Made by a program: the position numbers and the translations under genes | The notes under the pieces: model-generated | What the model was told of the DNA's origin: nothing | Databases searched by the model: none | The model's input: the letters and a program-made list of their open reading frames with translations, nothing else | Part shown: positions 16,901 through 24,904 of the stretch, one piece after another | How the letters are laid out: every line of letters begins with the position of its first letter | How positions within the stretch are numbered: the first letter of the stretch is position 1 | Source: Acidobacteriota bacterium | Lineage (GTDB): Bacteria > Acidobacteriota > Holophagae > Acanthopleuribacterales > Acanthopleuribacteraceae | Assembly: GCA_030066195.1 (NCBI GenBank) | Contig: JASJCB010000016.1 | Coordinates: 1 to 64,000 of the forward strand | Direction of reading: 5' to 3' | Length of the DNA stretch: 64,000 nt

Positions 16901-19900
16901 TCCGCATTACCGACAAGGAGAACAAGACCTTACCGGAAGGTTTCATCGGCCGTCTGCAGATCCGGGGCGAGGTGGTCACGCCCGGGTACGTAGCCAACGA
17001 CCAGGCGAACCGGGAGGCGTTCACCGGCGACGGCTGGTTCGATTCGGGCGACCGGGGCTTCATCCTGAACGGGCGCTTGACCCTGACGGGCCGCGAAAAG
17101 GAAATGATCAACGTGCGCGGGGTCAAGCTCTACTGTCACGAGGTCGAAGCAGTCGTCACCGGGGTGCCGGGTGTCAGGCCAACCCTGGCCGCGGCCTGTG
17201 CCGTGCCGGATGAGAGCTCGGGCAGTGAGGGTTTGGCTATCTTCTTCGTTCCCGAACCGGGAACCGAGCGCTTTGCACTAGCCGGCGCCATTGCCGAAAA
17301 GGTAACCATTGTCCTGGGTGTTGCGCCGATCTATGTCATCCCGATTGCTGAGGACCTGTTCCCACGAACCACCAGCGGCAAGATCCAGCGGCTCGAATTG
17401 GGACGCGCTCTGGAGCGGGGCGACTTTCGAGAGATTCAAAAGCAAACAGACCTGTTCAGAGAGAATGCGGAGACGCTGCCCGATTGGTTCTATCGCCGCA
17501 CGCTCATCGCCCGGCCGGCACAAAGCGAGGCGCTCCCCTCGGGTGAGATGCTCGTCTTCACCGATGGCGGCGCGACCGCGCTGTCACTGCTGGAACAGGC
17601 ACGTGCACGTGGGCTGAGAACGATTCGGGTCCGGCCGGGGTTCCGATTCCGTCGATGCGCCGCCGACGATTACCGGATCGACCCCGCCAATCCCGAGGAT
17701 TACGCCGATTTACTGGAGGCTTTGACCGGTGATGGGTTCCGCATCGGCACCGTGCTCCACGCGTGGACGATGGCAGCCGAGGATGCGGCGAATGGGGACG
17801 ACCCGGGCTGCACCAGCCTGCTGTACCTGATCCGCACGCTGCACGGGCTGACTCCCCGGGCAAGGCCGTCCCGGCTGATTTTCGCAACACGCGCGGATGC
17901 TGCAGGTAAGGGCAACCAACACGCGGGGGCGGTCGGCCTGTTCCACGCGCTCGGCCGTGAGGTGCCGGAGGTACGCGCAACCTATCTCGAGCTTTGCAAT
18001 GATCAAGCGAGCGACCATGCCGGCCGCATCCTCGCGGAGGCGGGGGCCGGTGAAGCCGAAATCGAGGTGTGCTATCGGGATGGGGTGCGTCTGGTGCCGC
18101 GGCTCGAGAAAATGGCTCACGGGCAGCCGCGCCGACCACCGCTCGAGCGGGGCGGTTGTTATCTGATCAGCGGTGGTCTCGGTGGGATCGGCGTTGCGCT
18201 CGCGCGCCTTCTGTTGGCTCGCTACCAGGCGAGGCTGCTGCTGTTGGGAAGGCGGGCCCCGGACGAGGAAGCCGTTGTCGCCGGCCTCGAATCTCTGAAA
18301 AGGAGCGGAGGCGATGTTCGCTACCAGGCGGTCGATATCTGCGATGAGACGGCTGTAGCGGCATCGGTCGGATCCGCCGAGAAACGTTGGGGCCGCCGCT
18401 TGGACGGTGTGTTCCACCTTGCCGGTATCCAAACGATGGGATCGCTCCACGAGGTGACCGATTTGACCCAGGTGTCCGCGCCCAAGCTGAAAGGGGCGCA
18501 CGTGCTGTTTCGGATACTGCGTGGGCAAGGGATCTTCGTCGCCTTTTCCTCGATCACCGGCTGCTTCGGCTTCGCCGGGACCGGTGCCTACGCCTCGGCC
18601 AACAGCAGCCTGGACGCTTTTTGCCGGGCAATACGTGGTAAAGGCGTCGCGGTTTATGGCATCAACTGGAGCTGGTGGCAGGGCGTGGGCATGTCCGCCG
18701 ATCTGGCCCACGGTGAGCTGCTGCGCGCTCGCGGCTTTTGCGGTATCGACATGCGGCGGGGCCTGACCTCGCTGCTGGTTGCACTGGCGGCCGGGGAAGG
18801 TCAGCACCTCATCGGTCTGGACGGAGCCGGTCCCGCTGTCCGACCCCACCTGACGGGTCGCCCGTGGGTCTTGGCGCAGCTGCGGGCCTGGTATGTACCC
18901 GAGCCAGGCTCTCCCTTCGCCCAACACCCTCCCGAGCTGAGCCTGGAGGACCGGTTCGCTACTACGATCACCATCCGCCCTGAGCAACGGAAGACCGAAG
19001 TCGGAAGCGAGGTGGAAACCGGGGAATCAGCTGGTCATGGCCGGGCAAGCGAGACCCTTACGGCGCTCGAGTCCCAACTGCTGACCATCTGGGGCGAGGT
19101 TCTCGGGCGGCACGATCCCAACCGTGACGACGATTTCTTCAAGCAGGGCGGTCATTCCCTTCTGGCGCTGGTTTTTTGTGATCGGGTCTCGACCTCCCTG
19201 GGGAAACGGGTCGAGCCCGCCGACCTGTTTGCCGCCCCAACCGTGCGGGGTCTCGCGGCCCGCCTCGAGGGCGCGGAGGACCGGACATCTCTACCGGCCA
19301 CGCTCCGCCTCCTCAACCAGGGCGAGCGACGCTCGCCTCTGTTCCTCCTGCCTCCTGCCGCGGGCTCTCCGCTCGTATACCTCGACCTGGTTCGCAACCT
19401 GGATCCCGAGCTCGGAATCTACGGTTTCCAATGTCCGGGGTTGATTGACGACGAGCCACCCGTGGACAGCGTCGCCACCCTGGCTACTCGCTTCTGCGAT
19501 GCGTTGGAGCAGTTCTATCCCCATGGGCCCTGCCGCCTTGGAGGTTGGTCGTTCGGTGGTGTCCTGGCCTTCGAAATGGCCAGACAATTGGAGGCACGGG
19601 GCCGGCACGTCGAGATGCTGGCCCTATTCGATACCGGTGTTCTGACCGATCACATGCGCGCTCGGATGCGCCGGCCCCTGCAGCGTATCGGTCTCGGCTT
19701 GAAGTTTCTTCGCTGGAGCTTCCAGATCAAGCCGCCCACCCATTACGGGAGGTTGGTGGAAATCGCTCAATGGGTCGGGATCAGCTTGCCCTCGAGCCGG
19801 CACGGGTTTCGAAACGCCCCATCTTTGATACGTCAGGCACTGCGCTCGGCGCGTCTGTTCGCTCTCAACGTCCGTGCGAGCCTGACCTACCGGCCTCAAA

Positions 19901-20172
19901 CCTACGCCGGCCGGGTGACGATGTTTCGCGCCATGGGGAGCTTGCCCAGGGGAACGGACCCCCTCGAAGAAGGAACTGCTCATTTCGCGACGGGTGGATT
20001 GAAAAAGATCCTTTTGCCCGGAAACCATATGACCCTTTTACTCGGCAAGGAATCCCTAATTGGTCTGGCCGAGAGCCTGGATTCCCGTCTTCGGGAAATA
20101 GAGAGGACGGTGCCTTCCCACCGATCGGGATCGAGGGGAGCCGGCACGCCACTGTATGAGGAGGAGCCATGA
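13924..20172 (+). CDS. NRPS/PKS hybrid synthase A: C - A(acyl-AMP ligase type) - KR - ACP - TE
   Basis: A 2082-residue multidomain synthase. Condensation domain about 15-450 with the H142-H-L-V-M-D147 motif. Residues 455-620 contain an isolated adenylation C-subdomain-like piece (LLAYVV, MPLTHDGRIDEAAL), a possible pseudo-Asub. Adenylation domain 630-1180 with P-loop T784-S-G-S-T-G-L-P-K792, WFDSGD and the C-terminal Lys K1153 in TTSGKIQ; its core resembles acyl-AMP ligases more than amino-acid A domains. Ketoreductase 1400-1600 with G-G-L-G-G-I-G at 1417-1423. ACP/PCP with S1745 in GGHSL. Type I thioesterase 1790-2060 with G-W-S1876-F-G-G. A C domain at the front and a TE at the end mark it as the last enzyme of the line although it is the first PKS gene. 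It overlaps the genes on both sides by 4 nt. Confidence 0.9.
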   Translation: MNEKRALLLRLLREVRARIPLSGSQKELLFMDCMRGGRYSSLVEAYHLNGPFSVPAFRQALAYVASRHGILATRFLTGDAAPAQERQDHAELPLSVRSNTTEETAERLIAHATSHPLSYEVPWRCCLWQLEETHFLLLFQWHHLVMDLFSIEVFRRELADSYAAALAGEPLPVGPAAIQFAEHAVREDRWLQSGARAAMDYWRARLKDTPRFRLSPDRDRGEGALRIAYRRVIIEKALTAALEQLARKGRATLFMVLLQAFQIVLWKRERAARVVVGVPFANRARRGDRQAIGPFANLLPLSATFSAGMSFMESLEATRRRVLEAHEHQALPLSSIIAAVAPERFRGNNPFFEVMFVYAEEGESFHLYDLETTPITAIPPPLHVEVDLQLRKRGETIEGLLVFDANLFSETTIVSLIDCYTALLTRASERPDQSLDLLLDMPSPVSPADDSRAAVAESLTRSGPARDYHVLSRKNMNGEVELLAYVVADERTGPEGELSGGVHTVPVSHMPLTHDGRIDEAALIRLPLPDEACARRCRQALAAMPGIDSCGAEVSLTREPLGSLHLADLLMRDAGEPARGEGLGSATLQAEAPAAGPLDSRRPALAHGGPLVIPEDAPGTLDRALQRTAATRGRKGITYITGGGQRDFQAYAELFREASTLRAWLVAQQLAAGDTVILQLRSSREHLTVVWACILAGIAPVTVAIAPSYQKPNSVLFKLASTWALLGRPIILADETTAAQLEALPAAIEIRAPQVLTPVCTSSAGSTSLPLTCRPEDTVFFQLTSGSTGLPKCIRETHRGIVAHIHGTGQPEAERDENVSLNWLPLDHVVPMLTCHLVDVYLGRDQVMVDTGYVLAEPTRWLDLIEELRVTHTWSPNFGYKLVADAAARVSRSWDLGSIRAFMNAGEQVTEPVVREFLARLAPSGVAPAAMQPAFGMAESCTCITYTRDFDPETCRHSIFKPSLDGRLIAAEPGSPDSLSFIDLGPPIAGVAIRITDKENKTLPEGFIGRLQIRGEVVTPGYVANDQANREAFTGDGWFDSGDRGFILNGRLTLTGREKEMINVRGVKLYCHEVEAVVTGVPGVRPTLAAACAVPDESSGSEGLAIFFVPEPGTERFALAGAIAEKVTIVLGVAPIYVIPIAEDLFPRTTSGKIQRLELGRALERGDFREIQKQTDLFRENAETLPDWFYRRTLIARPAQSEALPSGEMLVFTDGGATALSLLEQARARGLRTIRVRPGFRFRRCAADDYRIDPANPEDYADLLEALTGDGFRIGTVLHAWTMAAEDAANGDDPGCTSLLYLIRTLHGLTPRARPSRLIFATRADAAGKGNQHAGAVGLFHALGREVPEVRATYLELCNDQASDHAGRILAEAGAGEAEIEVCYRDGVRLVPRLEKMAHGQPRRPPLERGGCYLISGGLGGIGVALARLLLARYQARLLLLGRRAPDEEAVVAGLESLKRSGGDVRYQAVDICDETAVAASVGSAEKRWGRRLDGVFHLAGIQTMGSLHEVTDLTQVSAPKLKGAHVLFRILRGQGIFVAFSSITGCFGFAGTGAYASANSSLDAFCRAIRGKGVAVYGINWSWWQGVGMSADLAHGELLRARGFCGIDMRRGLTSLLVALAAGEGQHLIGLDGAGPAVRPHLTGRPWVLAQLRAWYVPEPGSPFAQHPPELSLEDRFATTITIRPEQRKTEVGSEVETGESAGHGRASETLTALESQLLTIWGEVLGRHDPNRDDDFFKQGGHSLLALVFCDRVSTSLGKRVEPADLFAAPTVRGLAARLEGAEDRTSLPATLRLLNQGERRSPLFLLPPAAGSPLVYLDLVRNLDPELGIYGFQCPGLIDDEPPVDSVATLATRFCDALEQFYPHGPCRLGGWSFGGVLAFEMARQLEARGRHVEMLALFDTGVLTDHMRARMRRPLQRIGLGLKFLRWSFQIKPPTHYGRLVEIAQWVGISLPSSRHGFRNAPSLIRQALRSARLFALNVRASLTYRPQTYAGRVTMFRAMGSLPRGTDPLEEGTAHFATGGLKKILLPGNHMTLLLGKESLIGLAESLDSRLREIERTVPSHRSGSRGAGTPLYEEEP

Positions 20173-22802
20173 AAAATACGATCAGAGAGGTTCTTCAAAG
20201 GGTGGAGGCAGGAACACTGACATCGAGAGAGGCCGTGACGATCTTCCTAAACGAAGCGCACAACAGGGAAAAGGGAAATCTCAAAACCCTTCGGGTGGAC
20301 CCTGATCTGAAGGAAGAGCTTGCGCGCTACCTCAGAGCGCTACTGAGCTCGAAAGGAATAAGGCCCCCTTCTGACGATTCGTTTTTTCTCGATCGCGAGG
20401 TCGACTCGTTGGACCTTTTGGAAAGCGTGGCGGATCTGGAGGAAGATCTCCAGGTCGAGCTCTATCCGACGTTATTGTTTCGCTACAACACGCTGAAAGG
20501 ATTATCGGACTACTTATGGTCTGAACAGTCCGAGGCCGTTGTTTCTTTCCTCGAAAAGCGACGTCGCTCGGAGAGATCGATCGAGGACAGCCCTCCCGCG
20601 GCTCCGGAGCCTTCTTCACCGGATAAGGGCGTGGCTCTCGCGAGCGCCCAAAAAACAACGCTAACCTCTTCGGTAGCGAGGGATGCCGGGCACGATATCG
20701 CGGTGATCGGCATGGCCTGCCGGTTCCCGGGCGCCGCCGATTATCGCGCCTTTTGGGACCGTCTCCTGCAAGACGAACCCATGATCTCCGCACCGCCGGC
20801 GGACCGCCGGGAGGCGTTGACGGCTCCTGGAGAGAGCGAAGACGGGGCCTTGGGAGGTTACCTGGAAGACGTGGCCGATTTCGACCATATCTGTTTCGGG
20901 TTTTCCGAAGAGGAGGCAACTCATGCGGACCCGCAGCTACGGTTGTTGCTGGAAACGGCGCATCAATGTATCGAGGACGCGGGCTATGGGTTGGATCTGA
21001 AGGGCAGCCGCACGGGCGTCTACATCGGCGCCGGCTCCTACGATTACTGGCCACGGACCCTGGCGAGCGATGCCTCCTGCGCCACACCGGGCTTACAGGC
21101 GTTGGCCGGGCGCCTTTCCCACCATTTCGATCTCAGAGGGCCGAGCCTGACGCTGGACTGTGGTTGCGCCTCATCGCTGGTGGCCGTCCACCAGGCCGTC
21201 CGATCCTTGAGACAGCGGGAATGCGATACGGCCCTGGTCGGCGGTGTCAATCTGGTTTTGGACAGCCGCCACCTTCGCGCTCATGAGGACAAGATATCCT
21301 CGAGCAACCGGATTCATCCCTTCGAGTCACGAGCCGACGGGTTTGTGCTGGGAGAGGGCGTTGCCGCGCTGCTCCTGAAGCCCCTGGAATCCGCCCTCGA
21401 GGACGGAGATCACCTGCACGCGGTTATCAAGGGCTCCGCGGTGAGCCACAACGGGTCTTCGCATCGCCCGGGCACACCTCATCCCCAGGCCCAGGAAGAG
21501 GTTCTGCGCGCGGCCTGGCGAGATGCCGGCGTCGATCCTGGGAGCATCGATTACTTCGAGGCTCACGGTACGGCCACCCCGCTGGGCGATGCCGTCGAAA
21601 TAGACAGCCTGAAATCGGCCCTGGGATACGAATCTCAAGCTGAAACGAAACAGGTGCTGGGCACGGTCAAGGCGCATGTGGGTCATGGCGAGGCCGTCGC
21701 GGGGTTAGCCGGGATGTGCAAGCTGATGCTCTGTTTCGAACACGAAACCATTCCCGCCATGCCGGATTTCAGAGAGCCGCACCCTCTCCTCGAGCTGGAT
21801 GCATCCCCTTTCACAATTCATCGTATAACCCAGCCCTGGCCGCAACCGGCGAATCATCGGCGACGGGGCGGCGTCAGCGCCTTCAGTTCGGGGGGCACCA
21901 ACGCCCATCTGGTCCTGGAGGCCCCTCCGCGTGACGGCGGCCCGGAACCCGAGGACGCGGATCATCTGCTTCCCTTCCTGCTCTCGGCACCCGACCAGGT
22001 AACCCTGATCGCGCTGGCACGGAGCCTGTACGACCTGCTGGGTGGCGGGCAATCGGACAAGCTCCGCGCCCGGGATATCTCCTACAGCCTGAGAGTCGGA
22101 CGAGAAGTAATGGCAACGCGCCTTGCGGTGGTGGCCGCGAGTAAGCAAGAGCTGCGTACAAGGTTGGGAGTTTTCCTGGCGGGTGAGCGTGGTCCCGGCA
22201 TTTGGCACAGCGAACGAGCCGGCGAAGGCCACGAAGCCGGAATCCCCCTTGCAGAGACGGCCGAAGACCTTTGTTTGCAGGTGCGGCGCTGGGTCGAGGG
22301 CGCCTCCCTGGGAGAACGGCCTCGCGACGGTCGGCGGGTTCCCTTGCCGACGACACCGTTTCGCAAAAAACGGTTCTGGCTGTGTCGTGACGGGACAGCC
22401 GCGGATGGCGAATCAATGAGCGCGCCCGGCGGGCAGAAGTCGGATCGCGCTGTCGAGCGCCCGGCATGGGAGCATCTTCTCTCGGAGATCGCGAGCGACG
22501 TGCTCGGCACGCGCCTCGGTGCCGATGATTCGCTCTTCGATCACGGGGTGGATTCACTGAAGCTGGAGGAGATCATCGTGCTTTTCAGGCAAAAGTCCGG
22601 GATTGATCTGCCCGTGGCTGCCTTTTTTGAACATGCGACCCTCGGCGAGCTGATCGGAACGATGGAAGAATCCGTGTCCTCCCACGCGGCGCCTACTCTC
22701 GAGGGCGAGAGCCTCGAGAAAGAGGCGGCGCTCCGCCTCGAGGTCGAGCGCTTGAGAGAAAAGGATGTGGACGCCCTCCTCGAGCGTCTGCTGGCGAACT
22801 GA
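20169..22802 (+). CDS. AT-less PKS B: ACP - KS - ACP
   Basis: An 877-residue synthase. N-terminal ACP with phosphopantetheine Ser S80 (VDSL); ketosynthase about 175-590 with C333 in D-C-G-C-A-S-S, AHGTAT and KAHVGH, so Cys-His-His are all present although DCGCASS departs from the usual DTACSSS and may reflect an unusual substrate; a flanking/linker region to about 730 ending in PLPTTPFRKKRFW, as in trans-AT PKS; second ACP with S796 (VDSL); and a C-terminal charged helix (about 845-877) that looks like a docking segment. No AT, KR or DH. The first ACP could complete the KS-DH end of gene C. Starts within the end of gene A (ATGA overlap). Confidence 0.9.
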   Translation: MKNTIREVLQRVEAGTLTSREAVTIFLNEAHNREKGNLKTLRVDPDLKEELARYLRALLSSKGIRPPSDDSFFLDREVDSLDLLESVADLEEDLQVELYPTLLFRYNTLKGLSDYLWSEQSEAVVSFLEKRRRSERSIEDSPPAAPEPSSPDKGVALASAQKTTLTSSVARDAGHDIAVIGMACRFPGAADYRAFWDRLLQDEPMISAPPADRREALTAPGESEDGALGGYLEDVADFDHICFGFSEEEATHADPQLRLLLETAHQCIEDAGYGLDLKGSRTGVYIGAGSYDYWPRTLASDASCATPGLQALAGRLSHHFDLRGPSLTLDCGCASSLVAVHQAVRSLRQRECDTALVGGVNLVLDSRHLRAHEDKISSSNRIHPFESRADGFVLGEGVAALLLKPLESALEDGDHLHAVIKGSAVSHNGSSHRPGTPHPQAQEEVLRAAWRDAGVDPGSIDYFEAHGTATPLGDAVEIDSLKSALGYESQAETKQVLGTVKAHVGHGEAVAGLAGMCKLMLCFEHETIPAMPDFREPHPLLELDASPFTIHRITQPWPQPANHRRRGGVSAFSSGGTNAHLVLEAPPRDGGPEPEDADHLLPFLLSAPDQVTLIALARSLYDLLGGGQSDKLRARDISYSLRVGREVMATRLAVVAASKQELRTRLGVFLAGERGPGIWHSERAGEGHEAGIPLAETAEDLCLQVRRWVEGASLGERPRDGRRVPLPTTPFRKKRFWLCRDGTAADGESMSAPGGQKSDRAVERPAWEHLLSEIASDVLGTRLGADDSLFDHGVDSLKLEEIIVLFRQKSGIDLPVAAFFEHATLGELIGTMEESVSSHAAPTLEGESLEKEAALRLEVERLREKDVDALLERLLAN

Positions 22803-22815
22803 GAGTTGAAAGACC

Positions 22816-23541
22816 ATGGTCGAGCCGAAAGGGAACACAAAAAAGCGCCGCATCATCGAGGCAGCGGTGACTGTGATCATCGAGCAGGGCTATGCCGAGG
22901 CCGGCTTGGCGGAAATCGCGCTGCGTGCCGAGGTCACCAGGGGCACCTTGTTCAAGCTTTTCGGCAATAAGATCGCCATTGTCATGGCCTACCAGCAGCA
23001 GAGGTTGGCGGAGGCGCTCGAGGTTCTCGAGCCGGACGAAGATTTCCCGAGCTATCCCCTGGCCGATCGTTTGGCCGCCCTGATGCAGACCCACCAGGTT
23101 TTGTTACGGCCGGATCGGGAGTTTCTCGAGAAAACCGCCGCGCGCCCACCGCTTCCCGACGGCCTGGTCCTGGATTCCCATTTCCAAGAGCAGCTCACCG
23201 GTGCCATGGAATCGATCATTCACATGGGTCTCGACGAAAGCTATCGGGAGGCTCCTTTCCACAAGCTGTTGCCGTCCTGGTGTGCTTTCGCCTATCGCTT
23301 CATCCTGGATTATTGGCTGAACGATCTCTCGGAGAATTACTACAAAACCTCACGGTTGACGCGGTTCATCACCCGTATTCTCGCGAATCTCTGGGAAGAC
23401 CAACCGGCCTTCGCGCAGCTCAGCCCGGAAGACTTTCCGGAACCGCCCTACCCTGTCCCCAACTGGTCCATGCTGTTGGGTCTGCTCGAAGGGCTGATGG
23501 GGACCCCAACCAACCCACCACCTCGACCCGAGGAAAAGTGA
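22816..23541 (+). CDS. TetR/AcrR-family transcriptional regulator
   Basis: A 241-residue protein. The N-terminal HTH (residues about 10-55: RRIIEAAVTVIIEQGYAEAG, then LRAEVTRGTLFKLFGNK) is typical of TetR repressors, with the usual recognition helix before the F-x-x-K motif. The C-terminal 180 residues are helical and divergent, as expected for a ligand pocket; a small hydrophobic acyl ligand is plausible but not shown. It is embedded in the PKS operon 13 nt after gene B and 14 nt before the kinase-like gene, so it would be co-transcribed and could give feedback control by the pathway product. Confidence 0.88.
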   Translation: MVEPKGNTKKRRIIEAAVTVIIEQGYAEAGLAEIALRAEVTRGTLFKLFGNKIAIVMAYQQQRLAEALEVLEPDEDFPSYPLADRLAALMQTHQVLLRPDREFLEKTAARPPLPDGLVLDSHFQEQLTGAMESIIHMGLDESYREAPFHKLLPSWCAFAYRFILDYWLNDLSENYYKTSRLTRFITRILANLWEDQPAFAQLSPEDFPEPPYPVPNWSMLLGLLEGLMGTPTNPPPRPEEK

Positions 23542-23555
23542 CCGAGGAGTAATGC

Positions 23556-24854
23556 ATGACAAGACAGACCCATGTGCCACGCGGCAAGCTCCGCAGATCC
23601 TCCATCGCGGGCATGGCCGGCGCCAAAGCAGCGTCCCTGCAAATCAGGCATCTGTCCACCACCTTGCTCGCGGGCGAGGCTAAACGGGAGGAACAGGGCC
23701 GCCAAACCCGCGAGGAGATGGCAGAGGTCGTCTTCGAGGCAATCTCCCGGTTGAGGGGTACCGCGCTCAAGGCGGCTCAACTTTTGTGCCTCGAGGTCGA
23801 TCTGGTCCCCGACCACATACGCCAAAAGCTGGGCAAGGCCTGCTACGAGGTCCCGCCCATGAGCCGTGCCACGGCGCGTGGCGTGCTCTTTTCCGAACTG
23901 GGGGAGGCGCCCGAGTCGCTCTTCCGTGACTTCGAGCCCGAGGCCTTTGCGGCGGCCAGCCTCGGCCAGGTCCACCGTGCCATCGGCCCCGGCGGACACC
24001 CTCTGGCCGTCAAAATCCAATATCCCGGGATCGGCACGACTTTGATCGATGATATGAAAATGATTCGCACCCTGATCAGGATGCTGCCCACCGGCGCCCA
24101 CGTCCACCCGCGGCTGGTGTCTTCCTCTCTCAGGGAGATCGAAACCCGTCTCGTAGAAGAAATCGATTACGAGCGGGAAGCCGAGCAAACCCTATGGTTC
24201 AAGGCGCAACTTGCTCACCTCGAGGGAATCGTGATCCCCGATATCAATGAAGAGCTGAGCACCGAGTTGGTCCTTTCCTCCCAGCGATTGGACGGTTGTC
24301 ACTTGCACCAGTGGTTGGCCGGCAATCCCTCGCAGGAAGAACGGGACGCTTATGCGCGGCTCCTGGTCGCATTCTTCTATCACTGTATCTTCGAGCTGGA
24401 GAGAATCCATGCCGATCCCAATCCCGGGAACTATCTCTTCTTACCGGGGGGCGAGCTCGGCATCATCGATTTCGGTTGCGTGCAGACCTTCGAGCCCGGT
24501 TTCATCCAGACGATCAAGAATTTGATCCGGAGCTATCTGAGCGGTGACTTTCCGTCCGTCGTCGCGATCTATCGAGGCTTGGGCATGCTTGAGGGAGCAG
24601 GAGCCCCGGAAGCATACATCGACAAGCTCGAGCCCATCAGGGAAAACGTAGTGCGGGTATCGGCTGCTGAGGGTTTCGATTTTTCGAGGGAGCCGGGTTT
24701 CGTGGGTAGAATGAACCAGTCCTTGATGAACGCCACCCCGCTCATGTGTAACCTGCCGAAGGGCATGACCTACTACAACCGTGCAACCACGGGCCTGTAC
24801 CGCATGCTCGAGCAGATCGGCGGGCGCGTCGATCTGAGGGTCCCCGGACTTTGA
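23556..24854 (+). CDS. UbiB/ABC1 (AarF)-family atypical kinase
   Basis: A 432-residue protein with the family's marks: K72-A-A-Q75 (normally KxGQ), Ala-rich loop A132-A-A-S-L-G-Q138, V-K153 ATP lysine, H285-A-D-P-N-P-G-N292 catalytic loop and D305-F-G metal-binding motif. UbiB-type proteins act as ATPases in membrane-associated isoprenoid/quinone lipid pathways. Here the third KxGQ residue, usually Gly, is Ala. No membrane anchor is visible at the C-terminus. GAGGAG precedes the ATG by 6 nt. The gene sits between the TetR gene and the fourth patatin-like gene in the PKS operon; UbiB-like genes are unusual in such a setting and a role in handling a lipophilic intermediate is inference. Confidence 0.85.
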   Translation: MTRQTHVPRGKLRRSSIAGMAGAKAASLQIRHLSTTLLAGEAKREEQGRQTREEMAEVVFEAISRLRGTALKAAQLLCLEVDLVPDHIRQKLGKACYEVPPMSRATARGVLFSELGEAPESLFRDFEPEAFAAASLGQVHRAIGPGGHPLAVKIQYPGIGTTLIDDMKMIRTLIRMLPTGAHVHPRLVSSSLREIETRLVEEIDYEREAEQTLWFKAQLAHLEGIVIPDINEELSTELVLSSQRLDGCHLHQWLAGNPSQEERDAYARLLVAFFYHCIFELERIHADPNPGNYLFLPGGELGIIDFGCVQTFEPGFIQTIKNLIRSYLSGDFPSVVAIYRGLGMLEGAGAPEAYIDKLEPIRENVVRVSAAEGFDFSREPGFVGRMNQSLMNATPLMCNLPKGMTYYNRATTGLYRMLEQIGGRVDLRVPGL

Positions 24855-24904
24855 TGCCTACCGGCCCGCGCCAGGCAGCCGGGCGGGTTTCCCAGGAGCA
24901 GATC

